Assembly: GCF_003994475.1 (NCBI RefSeq)
Contig: NZ_RZNY01000023.1
Location: 1 to 57,837 of the forward strand
Origin: Paenibacillus anaericanus
Lineage (GTDB): Bacteria > Bacillota > Bacilli > Paenibacillales > Paenibacillaceae
Direction of reading: 5' to 3'
Length of the DNA stretch: 57,837 nt
Each line of letters opens with the position of its first letter. Positions within the stretch are counted from its first letter, which is position 1. This document shows, in pieces, positions 28,509-37,326 of this stretch. A program made the translations under genes and the position numbers. Under the pieces are notes generated by a model. That model was not told the DNA's origin. It worked only from the letters and a program-made list of their open reading frames with translations, and did no database searches.

Positions 28509-29108
28509 GTGTCATCAGATAATAAAATGATCATGGGATTGCGTGAGCGTAAAAAGGCCAAGACCATGACAGCGATCCAAATGCACGCTATGCGACTATT
28601 TCGCGAGCAAGGTTATAAAGCGACTACAGTGGAACAAATTGCGGATGCTGCGGAGATCTCTCCCAGTACCTTTTTCCGATACTTTGCGACCAAGGAGGAC
28701 GTGGTGATTACTGACAACTATGATCCTCTACTCATCACTGCATTTGAAAACCAGCCACCTCATTTGAGTCCACTTCAGGCTATACGTGGTGCAATGATCT
28801 CGGAAGTAGCCGGTACGCCTGAGGATGAACTGGAGATGGCGCGTGAACGAAACCAACTGATTATGATGGTCCCAGAGCTGCGTGCAGCGATGCTGAACAA
28901 TCTGACGCAGATGATGCAGTTAATCGCAGAGATGGTCGCAAAACGTATTGGTTCTAAGCCGGATGACATAGCTGTGCGTACATTCGCCGGGGCGATTATT
29001 GGAGTGAATATTTCGGTGATGCTCTATTGTGCAGATCATCCGGATGCCAATTTCGCAACAGTATTAGATGCGGCTTTGACTAAACTGGAGGATGGCCTGC
29101 CGTTGTAG
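28509..29108 (+). CDS. TetR family transcriptional regulator
   Basis: One-component repressor of about 199 residues. The N-terminal helix-turn-helix is TMTAIQMHAMRLFREQGYKATTVEQIADAAEISPSTFFRYFATKE, quoted here by its ends only: TMTAIQMHAM to FFRYFATKE. The C-terminal ligand domain is unrecognised. GTG 28509 is favoured by spacing from AAGGAG (28492-28497); GTG 28497 would have no spacer. It lies downstream of the MFS gene and shares an operator-like sequence with it, so it is probably its repressor. Confidence 0.85.
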   Translation: MSSDNKMIMGLRERKKAKTMTAIQMHAMRLFREQGYKATTVEQIADAAEISPSTFFRYFATKEDVVITDNYDPLLITAFENQPPHLSPLQAIRGAMISEVAGTPEDELEMARERNQLIMMVPELRAAMLNNLTQMMQLIAEMVAKRIGSKPDDIAVRTFAGAIIGVNISVMLYCADHPDANFATVLDAALTKLEDGLPL

Positions 29109-29222
29109 ATTGTACAATCAAAAAGAATGGATTAACTATGGTTATTGACAACAAATAAAAAGAGCAGTAAGATGCTCTTAAATCATTTATTTCGGAAACC
29201 AAAGTATTCGGAGGATGAACTA

Positions 29223-29708
29223 ATGCCAGACTTGAACAAACTTATAGATCTGATACTTAGCAATATCAGAACCATCCTCTTCCCAGAAGAAATCATAAAT
29301 TTGGATCTTACTCTCTCAAAGACAGAGCTTCTTATGATGATCATGCTGGATAGGTATGGAGAAATTACGATGAGCCAAATGGCGGAATACTCCAATGTGC
29401 CGATGAGTACAGCCACAGGAATTGTAGATCGTCTAGTTAAGCTCAAGTACATGAAACGCAACAGAAGTGAAGAAGACCGTAGGATTGTCGTCATTGCTCT
29501 CTCAGAGACAGGCGAGAAGGTAGTTTATGAACTAAAGAAGCAAATTTCGGAATATGTAACGCTGATCGACCAAGCACTAACCGATGAGGAGAAGAGCTTA
29601 TTATTCAGTATATTTCTCAAAATCGGTCAACTGTTTCGTGAGAAGAGTGCGGATGCCGCACCAGCAGAACAACAACCATCTGTATTAACCCAAATTAAAA
29701 TCGATTAG
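29223..29708 (+). CDS. MarR family transcriptional regulator
   Basis: A 161-residue winged-helix dimeric regulator. The core reads LTLSKTELLMMIMLDRYGEI, MSQMAEYSNVPMSTATGIVDRLV (recognition helix) and the wing RNRSEEDRRIVVIALSE with the conserved D-R-R. The start at 29223 is favoured by GGAGG eight bases upstream; longer in-frame options at 29145 and 29172 lack one. It follows the TetR gene, so this locus may answer to two signals. Confidence 0.88.
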   Translation: MPDLNKLIDLILSNIRTILFPEEIINLDLTLSKTELLMMIMLDRYGEITMSQMAEYSNVPMSTATGIVDRLVKLKYMKRNRSEEDRRIVVIALSETGEKVVYELKKQISEYVTLIDQALTDEEKSLLFSIFLKIGQLFREKSADAAPAEQQPSVLTQIKID

Positions 29709-29717
29709 AAATAATTC

Positions 29718-29740
29718 GCCCACCATGTGGGCTTTATATA
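29718..29740 (+). terminator. Short terminator after marR-type gene
   Basis: GCCCAC-CAT-GTGGGC hairpin followed by TTTATATA; weak T tract. Confidence 0.5.
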
Positions 29741-29831
29741 TATTAAATACTTCGACATACGAAATATACTGAACACGAAATTAAATTTAAATGCTTAACT
29801 CTTCGAGAAAATAAACAGGAGGGAATTCAAG

Positions 29832-30998
29832 ATGAGAATTATTTTGTATACAGGGAAAGGTGGCGTAGGTAAGACAAGTGTTGCTGCGTCAACCGCGGTA
29901 CAGAGCGCTGCGCAAGGGCTAAAAACATTAGTCGTAAGTACAGATCCAGCCCATAGCTTGGGCGATTCATTGGATAGACAGCTTTCTTCGGAGCCAATTG
30001 AAATTGAGAAAAATCTGTGGGCACAAGAGATCGATACCATTCATGAGGTGGAAAAGGGCTGGGGTAAGATCCAACAATATATGACCACATTACTTACCTC
30101 TAAGGCCGTAAAAGATATTACAACCGAAGAATTAACTGTTTTCCCTGGGATGGAGGATCTGCTGAGCCTATTAAGGATACTGCAATATTACAAAGAGAAG
30201 ACCTTTGATGTTGTCATTATTGACTGTGCTCCGACAGGTGAAACTTTGGCTTTACTCAGTTTTCCTGATATCTTCCGTTGGTGGATGGAGAAGCTATTTC
30301 CGATTAAAAAGAAGATGCTAAAGGTAGCAAGACCGGTAATTGGCCCTTTAACGGGTATTCCGATGCCATCCGATTCCGTTATGGATGAACTTGATAATGT
30401 GTACTATCAACTAGATGAGATGAGACAAATAATTGCGGATCGTGAGACGACAAGCATTCGGATTGTTGTTAATCCAGAGAAAATGGTGATTAAAGAGGCT
30501 CAACGAAGCTTCACCTATCTCAATATTTACGATTTCAACGTAGATGGCATTGTTGTCAATCGGGTTATACCCGATTCTGTTACAGATCCCTACTTTAAAG
30601 CGTGGAAAGATGCTCATGCTCGGTACAAAGAAATGATCCATGATAGCTTTTCACCGTTACCGATTTATTACGCTCCTCTTTTTGACCAAGAGGTGGTTGG
30701 GATTGATATGTTGAAACGGATGGGCAAGGAGATGTTTAGTGACAATGACAATCCCATTGAAATTAAGACGAATCTGCGAACGCAGCAGGTGGTGAAGGAT
30801 GGCGCTGAATATATCTTTTCGATCTACCTACCGTTTACGGAGAAGAAGGATCTATCCTTGAATCAAAAGTTTGATGAATTAATTATCAAGGTTGGAAATG
30901 TCAAAAGAATCATCACGTTACCTCGTACATTGCAGAGTCTAACCGTAAAGGGTGCAGAATTTGTGGAAGAAACGTTAAAAATACGTTTTGGGGGTTGA
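29832..30998 (+). CDS. ArsA/Get3-like ATPase
   Basis: Cytosolic P-loop ATPase of the ArsA/GET3 (SIMIBI) class, 388 residues. The deviant Walker A is GKGGVGKTS (residues 8-16), the switch I region is STDPAHSLGDS and the switch II/Walker B region is IIDCAPTGET. The last 70 residues (from about 318; ADYIFSIYLPF-like strand, LPRTLQSL) look like the HSP20-like domain found at the end of many bacterial ArsA-like proteins. There is no arsB or arsR nearby and it is a single ATPase domain, so arsenite pumping is unlikely. Handling of hydrophobic or tail-anchored clients is possible. AGGAGG precedes the ATG. Confidence 0.88.
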   Translation: MRIILYTGKGGVGKTSVAASTAVQSAAQGLKTLVVSTDPAHSLGDSLDRQLSSEPIEIEKNLWAQEIDTIHEVEKGWGKIQQYMTTLLTSKAVKDITTEELTVFPGMEDLLSLLRILQYYKEKTFDVVIIDCAPTGETLALLSFPDIFRWWMEKLFPIKKKMLKVARPVIGPLTGIPMPSDSVMDELDNVYYQLDEMRQIIADRETTSIRIVVNPEKMVIKEAQRSFTYLNIYDFNVDGIVVNRVIPDSVTDPYFKAWKDAHARYKEMIHDSFSPLPIYYAPLFDQEVVGIDMLKRMGKEMFSDNDNPIEIKTNLRTQQVVKDGAEYIFSIYLPFTEKKDLSLNQKFDELIIKVGNVKRIITLPRTLQSLTVKGAEFVEETLKIRFGG

Positions 30999-31003
30999 TT
31001 CGT

Positions 31004-31213
31004 ATGGATGAAAAGTTATTAGTTAAAGCTATGAAGTGGAAATTTGAAGGGATGCATCTCCTCATCGAGGCTTTGCCAAGCTCACTTGGGCAATCGGTAA
31101 AAGATGCTGAAGTGACTTTTATTAAAAGCATTCACGAGGCAACGGGGGAATATCTCTCGAATGTGAAGTCAGAGGAAAAGAAATCGGGTTTGCAGCCAGT
31201 TAGTATCGATTGA
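31004..31213 (+). CDS. Small protein coupled to the ArsA-like ATPase
   Basis: A 69-residue acidic, helical protein (MDEKLLVKAMKWKFEG at the start) with no recognised domain. Its ATG is 6 nt after the ATPase stop codon, with a GGGGG run upstream, which suggests translational coupling and joint function. A terminator follows. It may be a partner or substrate-binding subunit of the ATPase; this is inference from position only. Confidence 0.65.
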   Translation: MDEKLLVKAMKWKFEGMHLLIEALPSSLGQSVKDAEVTFIKSIHEATGEYLSNVKSEEKKSGLQPVSID

Positions 31214-31252
31214 TGTTAACCGCAATTTAGAAGTGTAGCAGTATCTAGAATC

Positions 31253-31298
31253 GGGTGTCTCGAAGGTAGTTAAACCTACTTTTGAGGCACCCTTTTTG
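31253..31298 (+). terminator. Terminator after the ArsA-like operon
   Basis: GGGTGTCTCGAAGGTAG pairs with CTACTTTTGAGGCACCC (some G-U) around TTAAAC, followed by five T. Confidence 0.75.
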
Positions 31299-31400
31299 CA
31301 GAGTTCTATAATTTACCTGATCTTTTTCTCAAGTTTATTAGCCTTCTTTAGTGGAAATAGATTAGAATTAAGTAATGCAAGACAAATGGGAGCTGTAAAA

Positions 31401-31886
31401 ATGGCAAATGAGCATGATGAAGTTATATTGACAAGAGAAGGATTAACTAAGCTAGAGGAAGAACTAAGGGACCTGAAAGGCCCGAAACGTAAGGAGCTAG
31501 CCGCTCGTCTTAAGTTAGCTATAAGTTTCGGAGATTTGAAGGAAAACAGTGAATATCACTCTGCCAAAGATGATCAGGCGTTCATGGAGACTCGAATTCT
31601 AATCTTGGAGAAGATGCTAACTAAAGCACGTGTAGTTGAATTGGATGATGCGGATAGGGACAAAGTGGGCGTTGGTACTACTGTCGTATTGAATGATATT
31701 GAATTTTCTGAGAAGATTGAATACCAAATTGTAGGGCCAGCTGAAGCAGATGTTTTGAATAATAAAATATCCTATGAGAGTCCTTTAGGTAAGGAAATGA
31801 TGGGAAAAAGTATTGGTAGCCAAATTAATGTGAAGGCACCTATGGGCATTATTAGATATGAGCTACTTGAAATAAGAATTGTGTAG
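31401..31886 (+). CDS. greA: GreA-family transcript cleavage factor
   Basis: Binds the RNA polymerase secondary channel and stimulates cleavage of backtracked RNA. It has 161 residues: an N-terminal coiled-coil hairpin (LTKLEEELRDLKGPKRKELA) with the acidic tip in FGDLKENSEYHSAKDDQ, then a C-terminal FKBP-like domain (SPLGKEMMGKSIGSQI). The start at 31401 (MANEH) has GGGAG eight bases upstream; the open frame upstream (31296-31400) encodes a hydrophobic stretch unlike any GreA. The gene stands alone, so it may be a paralogue of the housekeeping greA. Confidence 0.9.
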   Translation: MANEHDEVILTREGLTKLEEELRDLKGPKRKELAARLKLAISFGDLKENSEYHSAKDDQAFMETRILILEKMLTKARVVELDDADRDKVGVGTTVVLNDIEFSEKIEYQIVGPAEADVLNNKISYESPLGKEMMGKSIGSQINVKAPMGIIRYELLEIRIV

Positions 31887-31914
31887 TTAATGCATACCCA
31901 GATCGTCAATTTAG

Positions 31915-31962
31915 AGTGTCCTCAACGTTACCTTAAAGGAAACGTAAGGGCACTTTATTGGT
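31915..31962 (+). terminator. Terminator after greA
   Basis: Imperfect stem AGTGTCCT..AACGTT / AACGT..AGGGCACT, followed by TTATT. Confidence 0.6.
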
Positions 31963-32080
31963 TTAATGTCTTCTTTTTTAATTTTTTTCGGCTCCTCTTG
32001 TTTTAATAATAAAAATTTGGGACAATTATATGAATTGAATCATTGAACAGAATTTTAATGTTTGAAAAGAGGATAAGCGA

Positions 32081-33154
32081 ATGAGCAAAACATCCATTTA
32101 TGGATTAACATTTGAGCAACTGACAGCATGGCTGTTGGAACATGGACATAGAAAATTTCGGGCATCACAAGTCTGGGATTGGCTATACAAGAAACGGGTA
32201 ATACAATTCTCTGACATGATAGATGTCAATAAAGAGTGTACCGAACTATTGGAACAGCACTTTGTTATCCAAACGCTAGAAGAACATGTGAAGCAAGAAT
32301 CAACAGACGGTACGATTAAGTTTCTGTTCCGGTTAAAGGACGGAAATTTGATTGAGACGGTATTAATGAGACAGAAGTTTGGGCTATCTGTTTGTGTAAC
32401 AACGCAGGTAGGTTGTAATATCGGCTGTAGTTTTTGTGCGAGTGGCTTGTTAAAGAAAAGCCGTGATCTATCTAGTGGTGAAATTGTGGAGCAAATCATG
32501 AAAGTCCAACATCATCTGGATGCTGCCAAACAAGACGAACTTGTGACTCATGTTGTGGTGATGGGGATTGGCGAGCCGTTTGATAATTTTGCAAACATGA
32601 TCGATTTCATAGATGTAATTAAGGATCGTAAGGGATTAGCCATTGCTGGCAGACGTATTACCGTATCGACCAGTGGACTTGCTGATAAAATTAAGGAGTT
32701 TGCTGATGCGAATACGCAGGTAAACTTAGCGATTTCATTACATGCGCCAAATGATGAGCTTCGAACACGAATCATGAAGATAAACCGTGCCAATCCAATT
32801 GAAAAATTGATGGATGCGGTGGATTACTATCTGACCAAAACGAATCGAAGAATTATGTTCGAGTATATTTTGCTAAGAGATGTAAATGACCGTGTAGAGC
32901 ATGCGCTGGAGCTTGCGGAGCTAATTCGTGATAAACAACAGCTTGCCAGTGTAAACTTGATTCCATATAACCCGGTTGATGAGCATAGTCAGTATCAACG
33001 AAGCGAGCACGAATCAATCCTGCTATTCTATGATGCATTGAAGAAGCAGGGAGTTAATTGTACCGTTCGCTTAGAACATGGGACAGATATTGATGCCGCT
33101 TGTGGACAATTGCGAAGCAAACAAATCAAAGAAACCCCAGAAGTAGTACTTTAA
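32081..33154 (+). CDS. rlmN: RlmN-type radical SAM rRNA methyltransferase
   Basis: Radical SAM enzyme of 357 residues that methylates C2 of A2503 in 23S rRNA (and tRNA A37 in some species). The [4Fe-4S] cysteines are C112, C116 and C119 (GCNIGCSFC), and the C-terminal catalytic Cys is in [19 protein letters not shown] matches RlmN of Bacilli better than the Cfr resistance methylase. It is not in the usual context near rsmB/prkC, so it may be a second copy. AGAGGAT is seven bases before the ATG; a strong terminator follows. Confidence 0.85.
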   Translation: MSKTSIYGLTFEQLTAWLLEHGHRKFRASQVWDWLYKKRVIQFSDMIDVNKECTELLEQHFVIQTLEEHVKQESTDGTIKFLFRLKDGNLIETVLMRQKFGLSVCVTTQVGCNIGCSFCASGLLKKSRDLSSGEIVEQIMKVQHHLDAAKQDELVTHVVVMGIGEPFDNFANMIDFIDVIKDRKGLAIAGRRITVSTSGLADKIKEFADANTQVNLAISLHAPNDELRTRIMKINRANPIEKLMDAVDYYLTKTNRRIMFEYILLRDVNDRVEHALELAELIRDKQQLASVNLIPYNPVDEHSQYQRSEHESILLFYDALKKQGVNCTVRLEHGTDIDAACGQLRSKQIKETPEVVL

Positions 33155-33160
33155 ATGACG

Positions 33161-33202
33161 AAAAGAGGTTAAACCCGCATTCCGGGTTTAACCTCTTTTT
33201 TT
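33161..33202. terminator. Bidirectional terminator between rlmN and the methyltransferase gene
   Basis: Perfect stem AAAAGAGGTTAAACCCG / CGGGTTTAACCTCTTTT with loop CATTC, T-rich on both strands. Confidence 0.9.
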
Positions 33203-33217
33203 GCATCCATAATAGAG

Positions 33218-34171
33218 TCATAAACAAACTAAAATGTGCCTAGTGAAATTCCCCTTCTTGGCAACACCGCGATCTGTGATGGTGAATCCAGCGGTTGCAA
33301 TCATCTCGTCGATCGGTTCAATTGTGATAATGACCGCTTTTGTCGCGATGCGGCGCGTATGCTGGAGGATAGAAAGTTGCTCCTCGGGAGTGGTTGTCGA
33401 GAACAAGTTATAAGGCATATCGATAATGGCTACGTCGTAGTGCTCAGAGATTGTTGATATGGCCCCCAAGGTGACTTCACATTGAAACCCAAAATGAGCA
33501 ATATTCTCACGCGCCCCACGAGCGATAAAGGGATTGATATCTCCCCCAACGATGTCGATGCCCATCGAGAGTGCCTCTACAAGCACAGTTCCGATTCCGC
33601 AGCAAGGATCAATGGCTTTGATACCTACCGGATTAGGAACAGCAATATTGACCGCAGCCCTTGCTACCCGTGTGTTAAGAGCAATGGAGTAACTGCGTGG
33701 TTTCTTCATGTGATGAAGCCAAGTTGCTTTATTTTTCACGTAATGGCCAAAGAACCAGCGCCCACCAAGGGTTACGAGACCAAACTCATGATCCGGGTGA
33801 TGGACATCTGCTTCTCCGGTAATATGCATGCCCATTTCTCGCTCAATCGCGCGGCGATCGGTGTACTCTACTTTTTCAGTGGGGTCCAGATCATTTGTTT
33901 TCACAAAAATAACCTTGAAAGTGGCATCATTCATCTGAATCTCTTGCACTTGTTCTAGTATATCGGGCAGGGTGTCACCCTCGTAGAGCACTTCGATTCT
34001 TTCTTTAAGAAACGGGCTGCGACTAGGATCTATAGAGATTTCACTTTGAAGGATGCTGGCGGGTGGCTCCATACCAAACAGCGAGCGCAACTCTAGTTGA
34101 CATAAAGACTGCTCATCCACACGACAGGCATAGGTATATATAAAATGAGATAGCGAGTTACGATTATTCAA
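33218..34171 (-). CDS. Predicted RNA N2-guanine methyltransferase (UPF0020/TrmG10-like)
   Basis: SAM-dependent methyltransferase of 317 residues. The Rossmann-like domain has motif I in AIDPCCGIGTVLVEAL and the DxPY-type catalytic motif DMPYNL, typical of tRNA or rRNA m2G methyltransferases. The N-terminal half (about 1-150) corresponds to the region that precedes the catalytic core in Trm11/TrmG10 proteins but is not clearly a THUMP domain by eye. It is divergent from the metal ATPase operon. Target nucleotide unknown. Confidence 0.8.
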   Translation of the reverse strand: MNNRNSLSHFIYTYACRVDEQSLCQLELRSLFGMEPPASILQSEISIDPSRSPFLKERIEVLYEGDTLPDILEQVQEIQMNDATFKVIFVKTNDLDPTEKVEYTDRRAIEREMGMHITGEADVHHPDHEFGLVTLGGRWFFGHYVKNKATWLHHMKKPRSYSIALNTRVARAAVNIAVPNPVGIKAIDPCCGIGTVLVEALSMGIDIVGGDINPFIARGARENIAHFGFQCEVTLGAISTISEHYDVAIIDMPYNLFSTTTPEEQLSILQHTRRIATKAVIITIEPIDEMIATAGFTITDRGVAKKGNFTRHILVCL

Positions 34172-34261
34172 TTCAGGTTCATCCTTTTTCGAGTCAAATT
34201 TAGTAGTATCTTCAACCTTATCTGTAAAGAGCTAAAAAAGCAAAGCCATAAATTTGCTAAA

Positions 34262-34275
34262 TTGATCTAGATCAA
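34262..34275 (+). promoter_or_regulatory. FNR-type box upstream of the metal-transport operon
   Basis: TTGATCTAGATCAA is a perfect TTGAT-N4-ATCAA FNR/FLP consensus. With a TAGACT -10 at 34298-34303, the box is centred about 41 bp upstream of the expected start, the class II activator position. The last gene of the operon encodes a Crp/Fnr protein, so autoregulation is likely. Confidence 0.7.
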
Positions 34276-34351
34276 GGAATCAAAAGGTGTGCGAAGGTAG
34301 ACTAGAGATAGAAACAGAGTGACTACTCAAACTATTTCGGAGGCGATCTAT

Positions 34352-34573
34352 ATGACGACTGTTAAATTTCAACTGGAAACTCTCTCTTGCCCATCCTGTG
34401 TAAAGAAGATTGAGAGTGCTCTTCATAAGCAAGAGGGTGTGAAGGAAACGAATGTGTTGTTCAACTCTAGCAAGGTAAAGGTAGATTTTGACGGAACGAA
34501 AGTGACCGTTGAGCAGTTGGAGTCAACAATTACTAAGCTGGGTTACCCTGTTTTATCTAAAAAAGTTTCATAA
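34352..34573 (+). CDS. Stand-alone heavy-metal-associated (HMA) domain protein
   Basis: A 73-residue ferredoxin-like metal-binding protein, like CopZ or a detached ATPase N-terminal domain. The metal site is CPSC in LSCPSCVKKIESAL. The start at 34352 is placed after CGGAGG; GTG at 34319 is a less likely extension. It ends about 25 nt before the P-type ATPase, which lacks its own HMA domain, so this protein may deliver metal to the pump. Confidence 0.85.
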   Translation: MTTVKFQLETLSCPSCVKKIESALHKQEGVKETNVLFNSSKVKVDFDGTKVTVEQLESTITKLGYPVLSKKVS

Positions 34574-34598
34574 CGATCTGTTGAAGGGAATGAGGAGG

Positions 34599-36494
34599 AT
34601 GACAGGGAAAACGAAATTAAGCATTACAGCGATCACGGGATCGCTCCTTGCTGTAGCCTTTATCTTGTACCTGGTTGGATTACAACAGCCCAATAAGATC
34701 GTACTTGTGATCTCGACCGTAATCGCTGGTTATCCAATACTAATCAAGGCGATTCAAGCCTTGCGGATGAAGGCTTTTAGCATTGAACTCCTCGTGTCGA
34801 TCGCCATTGTTGGGGCTCTATATATCGGAGAATATGTGGAATCAGCTATCGTGTCGTTCTTGTTCTTATTTGGCGCCTATCTCGAAGCACGAACGCTGGA
34901 ACAAACAAGATCCTCATTGAGAAAATTAATAGATATGGCGCCATTAGAGGCAACTGTTCTAAGAGATGGAGAAAGACGGACACTCCCAGTTGATGATGTG
35001 CTAGTCGGTGACCTTGTCGTTATTCAATCCGGTGAGAAAGTGGCGGTTGATGGAAAAGTTGTATCAGGCCAAGCCTTCATCAATGAAGCTGCCATTACGG
35101 GCGAGTCTGTACCTGCGAATAAGAGGACGGATGACACTGTATATAGCGGTACAATACTTGATCACGGTTATATTGAGATCATTGCTGAGAAAATTGGAGA
35201 TGACACGACGTTTGCCAAAATAATTGAACTCGTTGAAGAAGCACAGGAGTCAAAGACGAAAACAGAAAAGTTCTTAGAGAAGTTTGCAAACCTGTATACA
35301 CCTGCTATCATCGTCCTATCTGTGATCGTCTATCTATTTACTTGGAACATTGAATTCACATTAACGTTTCTCGTCATTGCCTGCCCTGGGGCGCTTGTCA
35401 TTTCTGCACCGGTCTCCATTGTTGCAGGAATCGGGAATGGAGCAAAGAATGGTGTGCTAATTAAGGGCGGAGAAATTATGGAGAAGCTTGCGAAGGTCAA
35501 CACCGTCGTCTTTGATAAAACCGGAACCTTGACGAAAGGTCGTCCGGAAGTAACGAATGTAAAATCCTTTACTATGGAGGAGAATGACTTGCTAAGAGTT
35601 GTAGCCGAGGCAGAAATGGTCTCGGAGCATCATCTCGGTCAAACTATTGTTAAAGAGGCAAAGGCTAGAAGTTTATCTCTCCGCAACAAACCGGACAATG
35701 CAGAGATCATCAAGGGAAATGGCATTCGGGTACACATAGCAGGACAGCAACTCACAGTTGGGAATCGCAAACTCATGATGGAGAGCGGGATCCTGATCTC
35801 CCCAGAGATAGACATCTATGCTATAGAACGTGAGAAACTAGGAAACACAGCCATTTTTGCTGCAATAGAGGGGCGAGTGGAGGGCATCATTTCGATCGCT
35901 GACCAAATTAGACCTGAGGCAGCGGAGGCAATCACCAAATTAAGAGCAGCAGGAATCAAGCAATTCTACATGCTGACAGGTGATAATCGGTATACGGCTG
36001 AACTAGTCGCGTCCAAGCTGGGTATCGATCATGTCTTTGCTGAGATGCTTCCAGAAGACAAGGTGTCGAAGATTCAGGAATTACAAGATGCGGGAAAACA
36101 TGTTGCTATGGCTGGAGATGGGATTAATGATGCACCTGCCATAGCAACAGCTGACATCGGTCTGGCCATGGGTGGATCAGGCAGCGATGTCGCCATGGAT
36201 ACCGCTGATGTTGTATTAATGGCGGACAAACTGGATCAGTTCGCACACGCCTATTCTCTTGCACAGACCACAGTCAGAAATATGAAGCAAAATACGTTCT
36301 TTGCCGTCGGTACGGTTGTGCTTTTGCTATTAGGAGTTATATTACAAAAGGTGTTTCTCGCCTCGGGCATGTTCATCCATGAATTGAGTGTGCTTATCGT
36401 GATTCTCAACGCTGTTAGGCTTGTGAGGTATACTAGTGAACAGAGACATCGCAATAAGTCTACTGCATCACTACCAGTGCGAGAGGTCGTGTAG
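34599..36494 (+). CDS. P1B-type heavy-metal ATPase with variant CPG motif
   Basis: Membrane metal pump of about 631 residues. It has eight predicted membrane helices and no N-terminal metal-binding domain. Phosphorylated D306 is in DKTGTLT, with TGES in the actuator and GDGINDAP in the P domain. The membrane metal site reads C262-P263-G264 (ACPGALVIS) instead of CPC or SPC, and the conserved SEHP reads S-E-H344-H345. TM8 carries HELSVLIVILNAVRL, the region that helps set specificity. The start is ambiguous (34590 or 34599). Flanked by an HMA protein and a Crp/Fnr gene. Substrate could be Zn, Cd, Co, Fe or Cu. Confidence 0.88.
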   Translation: MTGKTKLSITAITGSLLAVAFILYLVGLQQPNKIVLVISTVIAGYPILIKAIQALRMKAFSIELLVSIAIVGALYIGEYVESAIVSFLFLFGAYLEARTLEQTRSSLRKLIDMAPLEATVLRDGERRTLPVDDVLVGDLVVIQSGEKVAVDGKVVSGQAFINEAAITGESVPANKRTDDTVYSGTILDHGYIEIIAEKIGDDTTFAKIIELVEEAQESKTKTEKFLEKFANLYTPAIIVLSVIVYLFTWNIEFTLTFLVIACPGALVISAPVSIVAGIGNGAKNGVLIKGGEIMEKLAKVNTVVFDKTGTLTKGRPEVTNVKSFTMEENDLLRVVAEAEMVSEHHLGQTIVKEAKARSLSLRNKPDNAEIIKGNGIRVHIAGQQLTVGNRKLMMESGILISPEIDIYAIEREKLGNTAIFAAIEGRVEGIISIADQIRPEAAEAITKLRAAGIKQFYMLTGDNRYTAELVASKLGIDHVFAEMLPEDKVSKIQELQDAGKHVAMAGDGINDAPAIATADIGLAMGGSGSDVAMDTADVVLMADKLDQFAHAYSLAQTTVRNMKQNTFFAVGTVVLLLLGVILQKVFLASGMFIHELSVLIVILNAVRLVRYTSEQRHRNKSTASLPVREVV

Positions 36495-36497
36495 AAA

Positions 36498-37220
36498 TTG
36501 AATTCTAATTCATGTGGACATCATGATCCTGATCCAAATCCAAATGACAAAGAGATGCAGAAGCTCTGCATCTCTTTGGTGCCGATATTTAATCATTTAC
36601 AACCTGAGGAAATGAGAGAAATCGCTACAACAACAAAGTCAGCAAGGTATGAACGTAATGAACAGATTTATGGTGCAGGAGAGCATTCGGCTCATTTATT
36701 TATCGTGCATCGTGGCAGGGTTAAGATATACCGGCTTTCGGAATCCGGCAAAGAGCAAGTCATTCGCATTTTGGAGCCTGGAGATTTCATGGGAGAATTA
36801 GCTTTATTCTCAGAAACGATTCATGACTGCTATGCTGTAGCGATGGAGAAAACTGAATTATGTACGATACAGCGTAGTGATCTACAGGCCCTATTAATGA
36901 AATATCCAGCGATTTCTTATAAAATCATTGAAGAGTTTAGCCGTCGCCTCGAGCAAACGGAGAAACAAATGAGTAGCCTGACTTCAGAAGATACGGAAGG
37001 GCGGATAGCGACTTATTTGATAGAACTAGCTAAAGCAAGTAGCGAAGATAACCTTAGAATCACCTTGCCCATGACGAAGAAGGATCTGGCCTCTTATCTT
37101 GGAACAACTCCGGAGACCCTCAGTCGGAGACTAGCTGATTTTGAGGGGCGGGGACTGATCGAGCAGAACGGACAGCGAGGAATCACAGTTTTGAATATCG
37201 AAGCGTTGGAAGAAATTTAG
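36498..37220 (+). CDS. Crp/Fnr family regulator with N-terminal Cys/His motif
   Basis: A 240-residue regulator starting at TTG, 3 nt after the ATPase stop codon. The N terminus is CGHHDPDPNPND then LCISLVPIFNHL, so Cys6 and Cys24 with histidines may hold a metal, Fe-S cluster or disulfide. A cNMP-binding-like beta roll (about 35-145) and dimerisation helix follow, then the helix-turn-helix LASYLGTTPETLSRRLADF. The recognition helix ETLSRRL is FNR-like, and a perfect FNR box lies before this operon. It probably links metal export to oxygen, redox or metal status. Confidence 0.88.
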   Translation: MNSNSCGHHDPDPNPNDKEMQKLCISLVPIFNHLQPEEMREIATTTKSARYERNEQIYGAGEHSAHLFIVHRGRVKIYRLSESGKEQVIRILEPGDFMGELALFSETIHDCYAVAMEKTELCTIQRSDLQALLMKYPAISYKIIEEFSRRLEQTEKQMSSLTSEDTEGRIATYLIELAKASSEDNLRITLPMTKKDLASYLGTTPETLSRRLADFEGRGLIEQNGQRGITVLNIEALEEI

Positions 37221-37326
37221 GCTATCCTTCGACATTTTCAGCAAATGTTCAGCTCGTATTAAGGCTACTCCAAGACCGATAAACTATACTTGGTAGAGTA
37301 CATATTCCCTTAAGGAGGAGTCAAGA

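Noticed and set aside
29832..30998. Arsenite efflux ATPase
   Set aside because: Single ATPase domain with no arsB, arsD or arsR nearby, and it carries the HSP20-like tail of non-arsenic ArsA-like proteins.
31296..31400. Hydrophobic N-terminal extension of GreA
   Set aside because: It spans the T tract of the upstream terminator, has no suitable ribosome binding site, and GreA homologues begin at the MANEH start.
32081..33154. Cfr-type antibiotic resistance methylase
   Set aside because: The GIGEPFDNF and [10 protein letters not shown] contexts fit RlmN; Cfr has a different sequence at the first of these sites.
34509..34598. Longer P-type ATPase N terminus overlapping the HMA gene
   Set aside because: It is the shifted frame of the HMA gene and contains no metal-binding domain.
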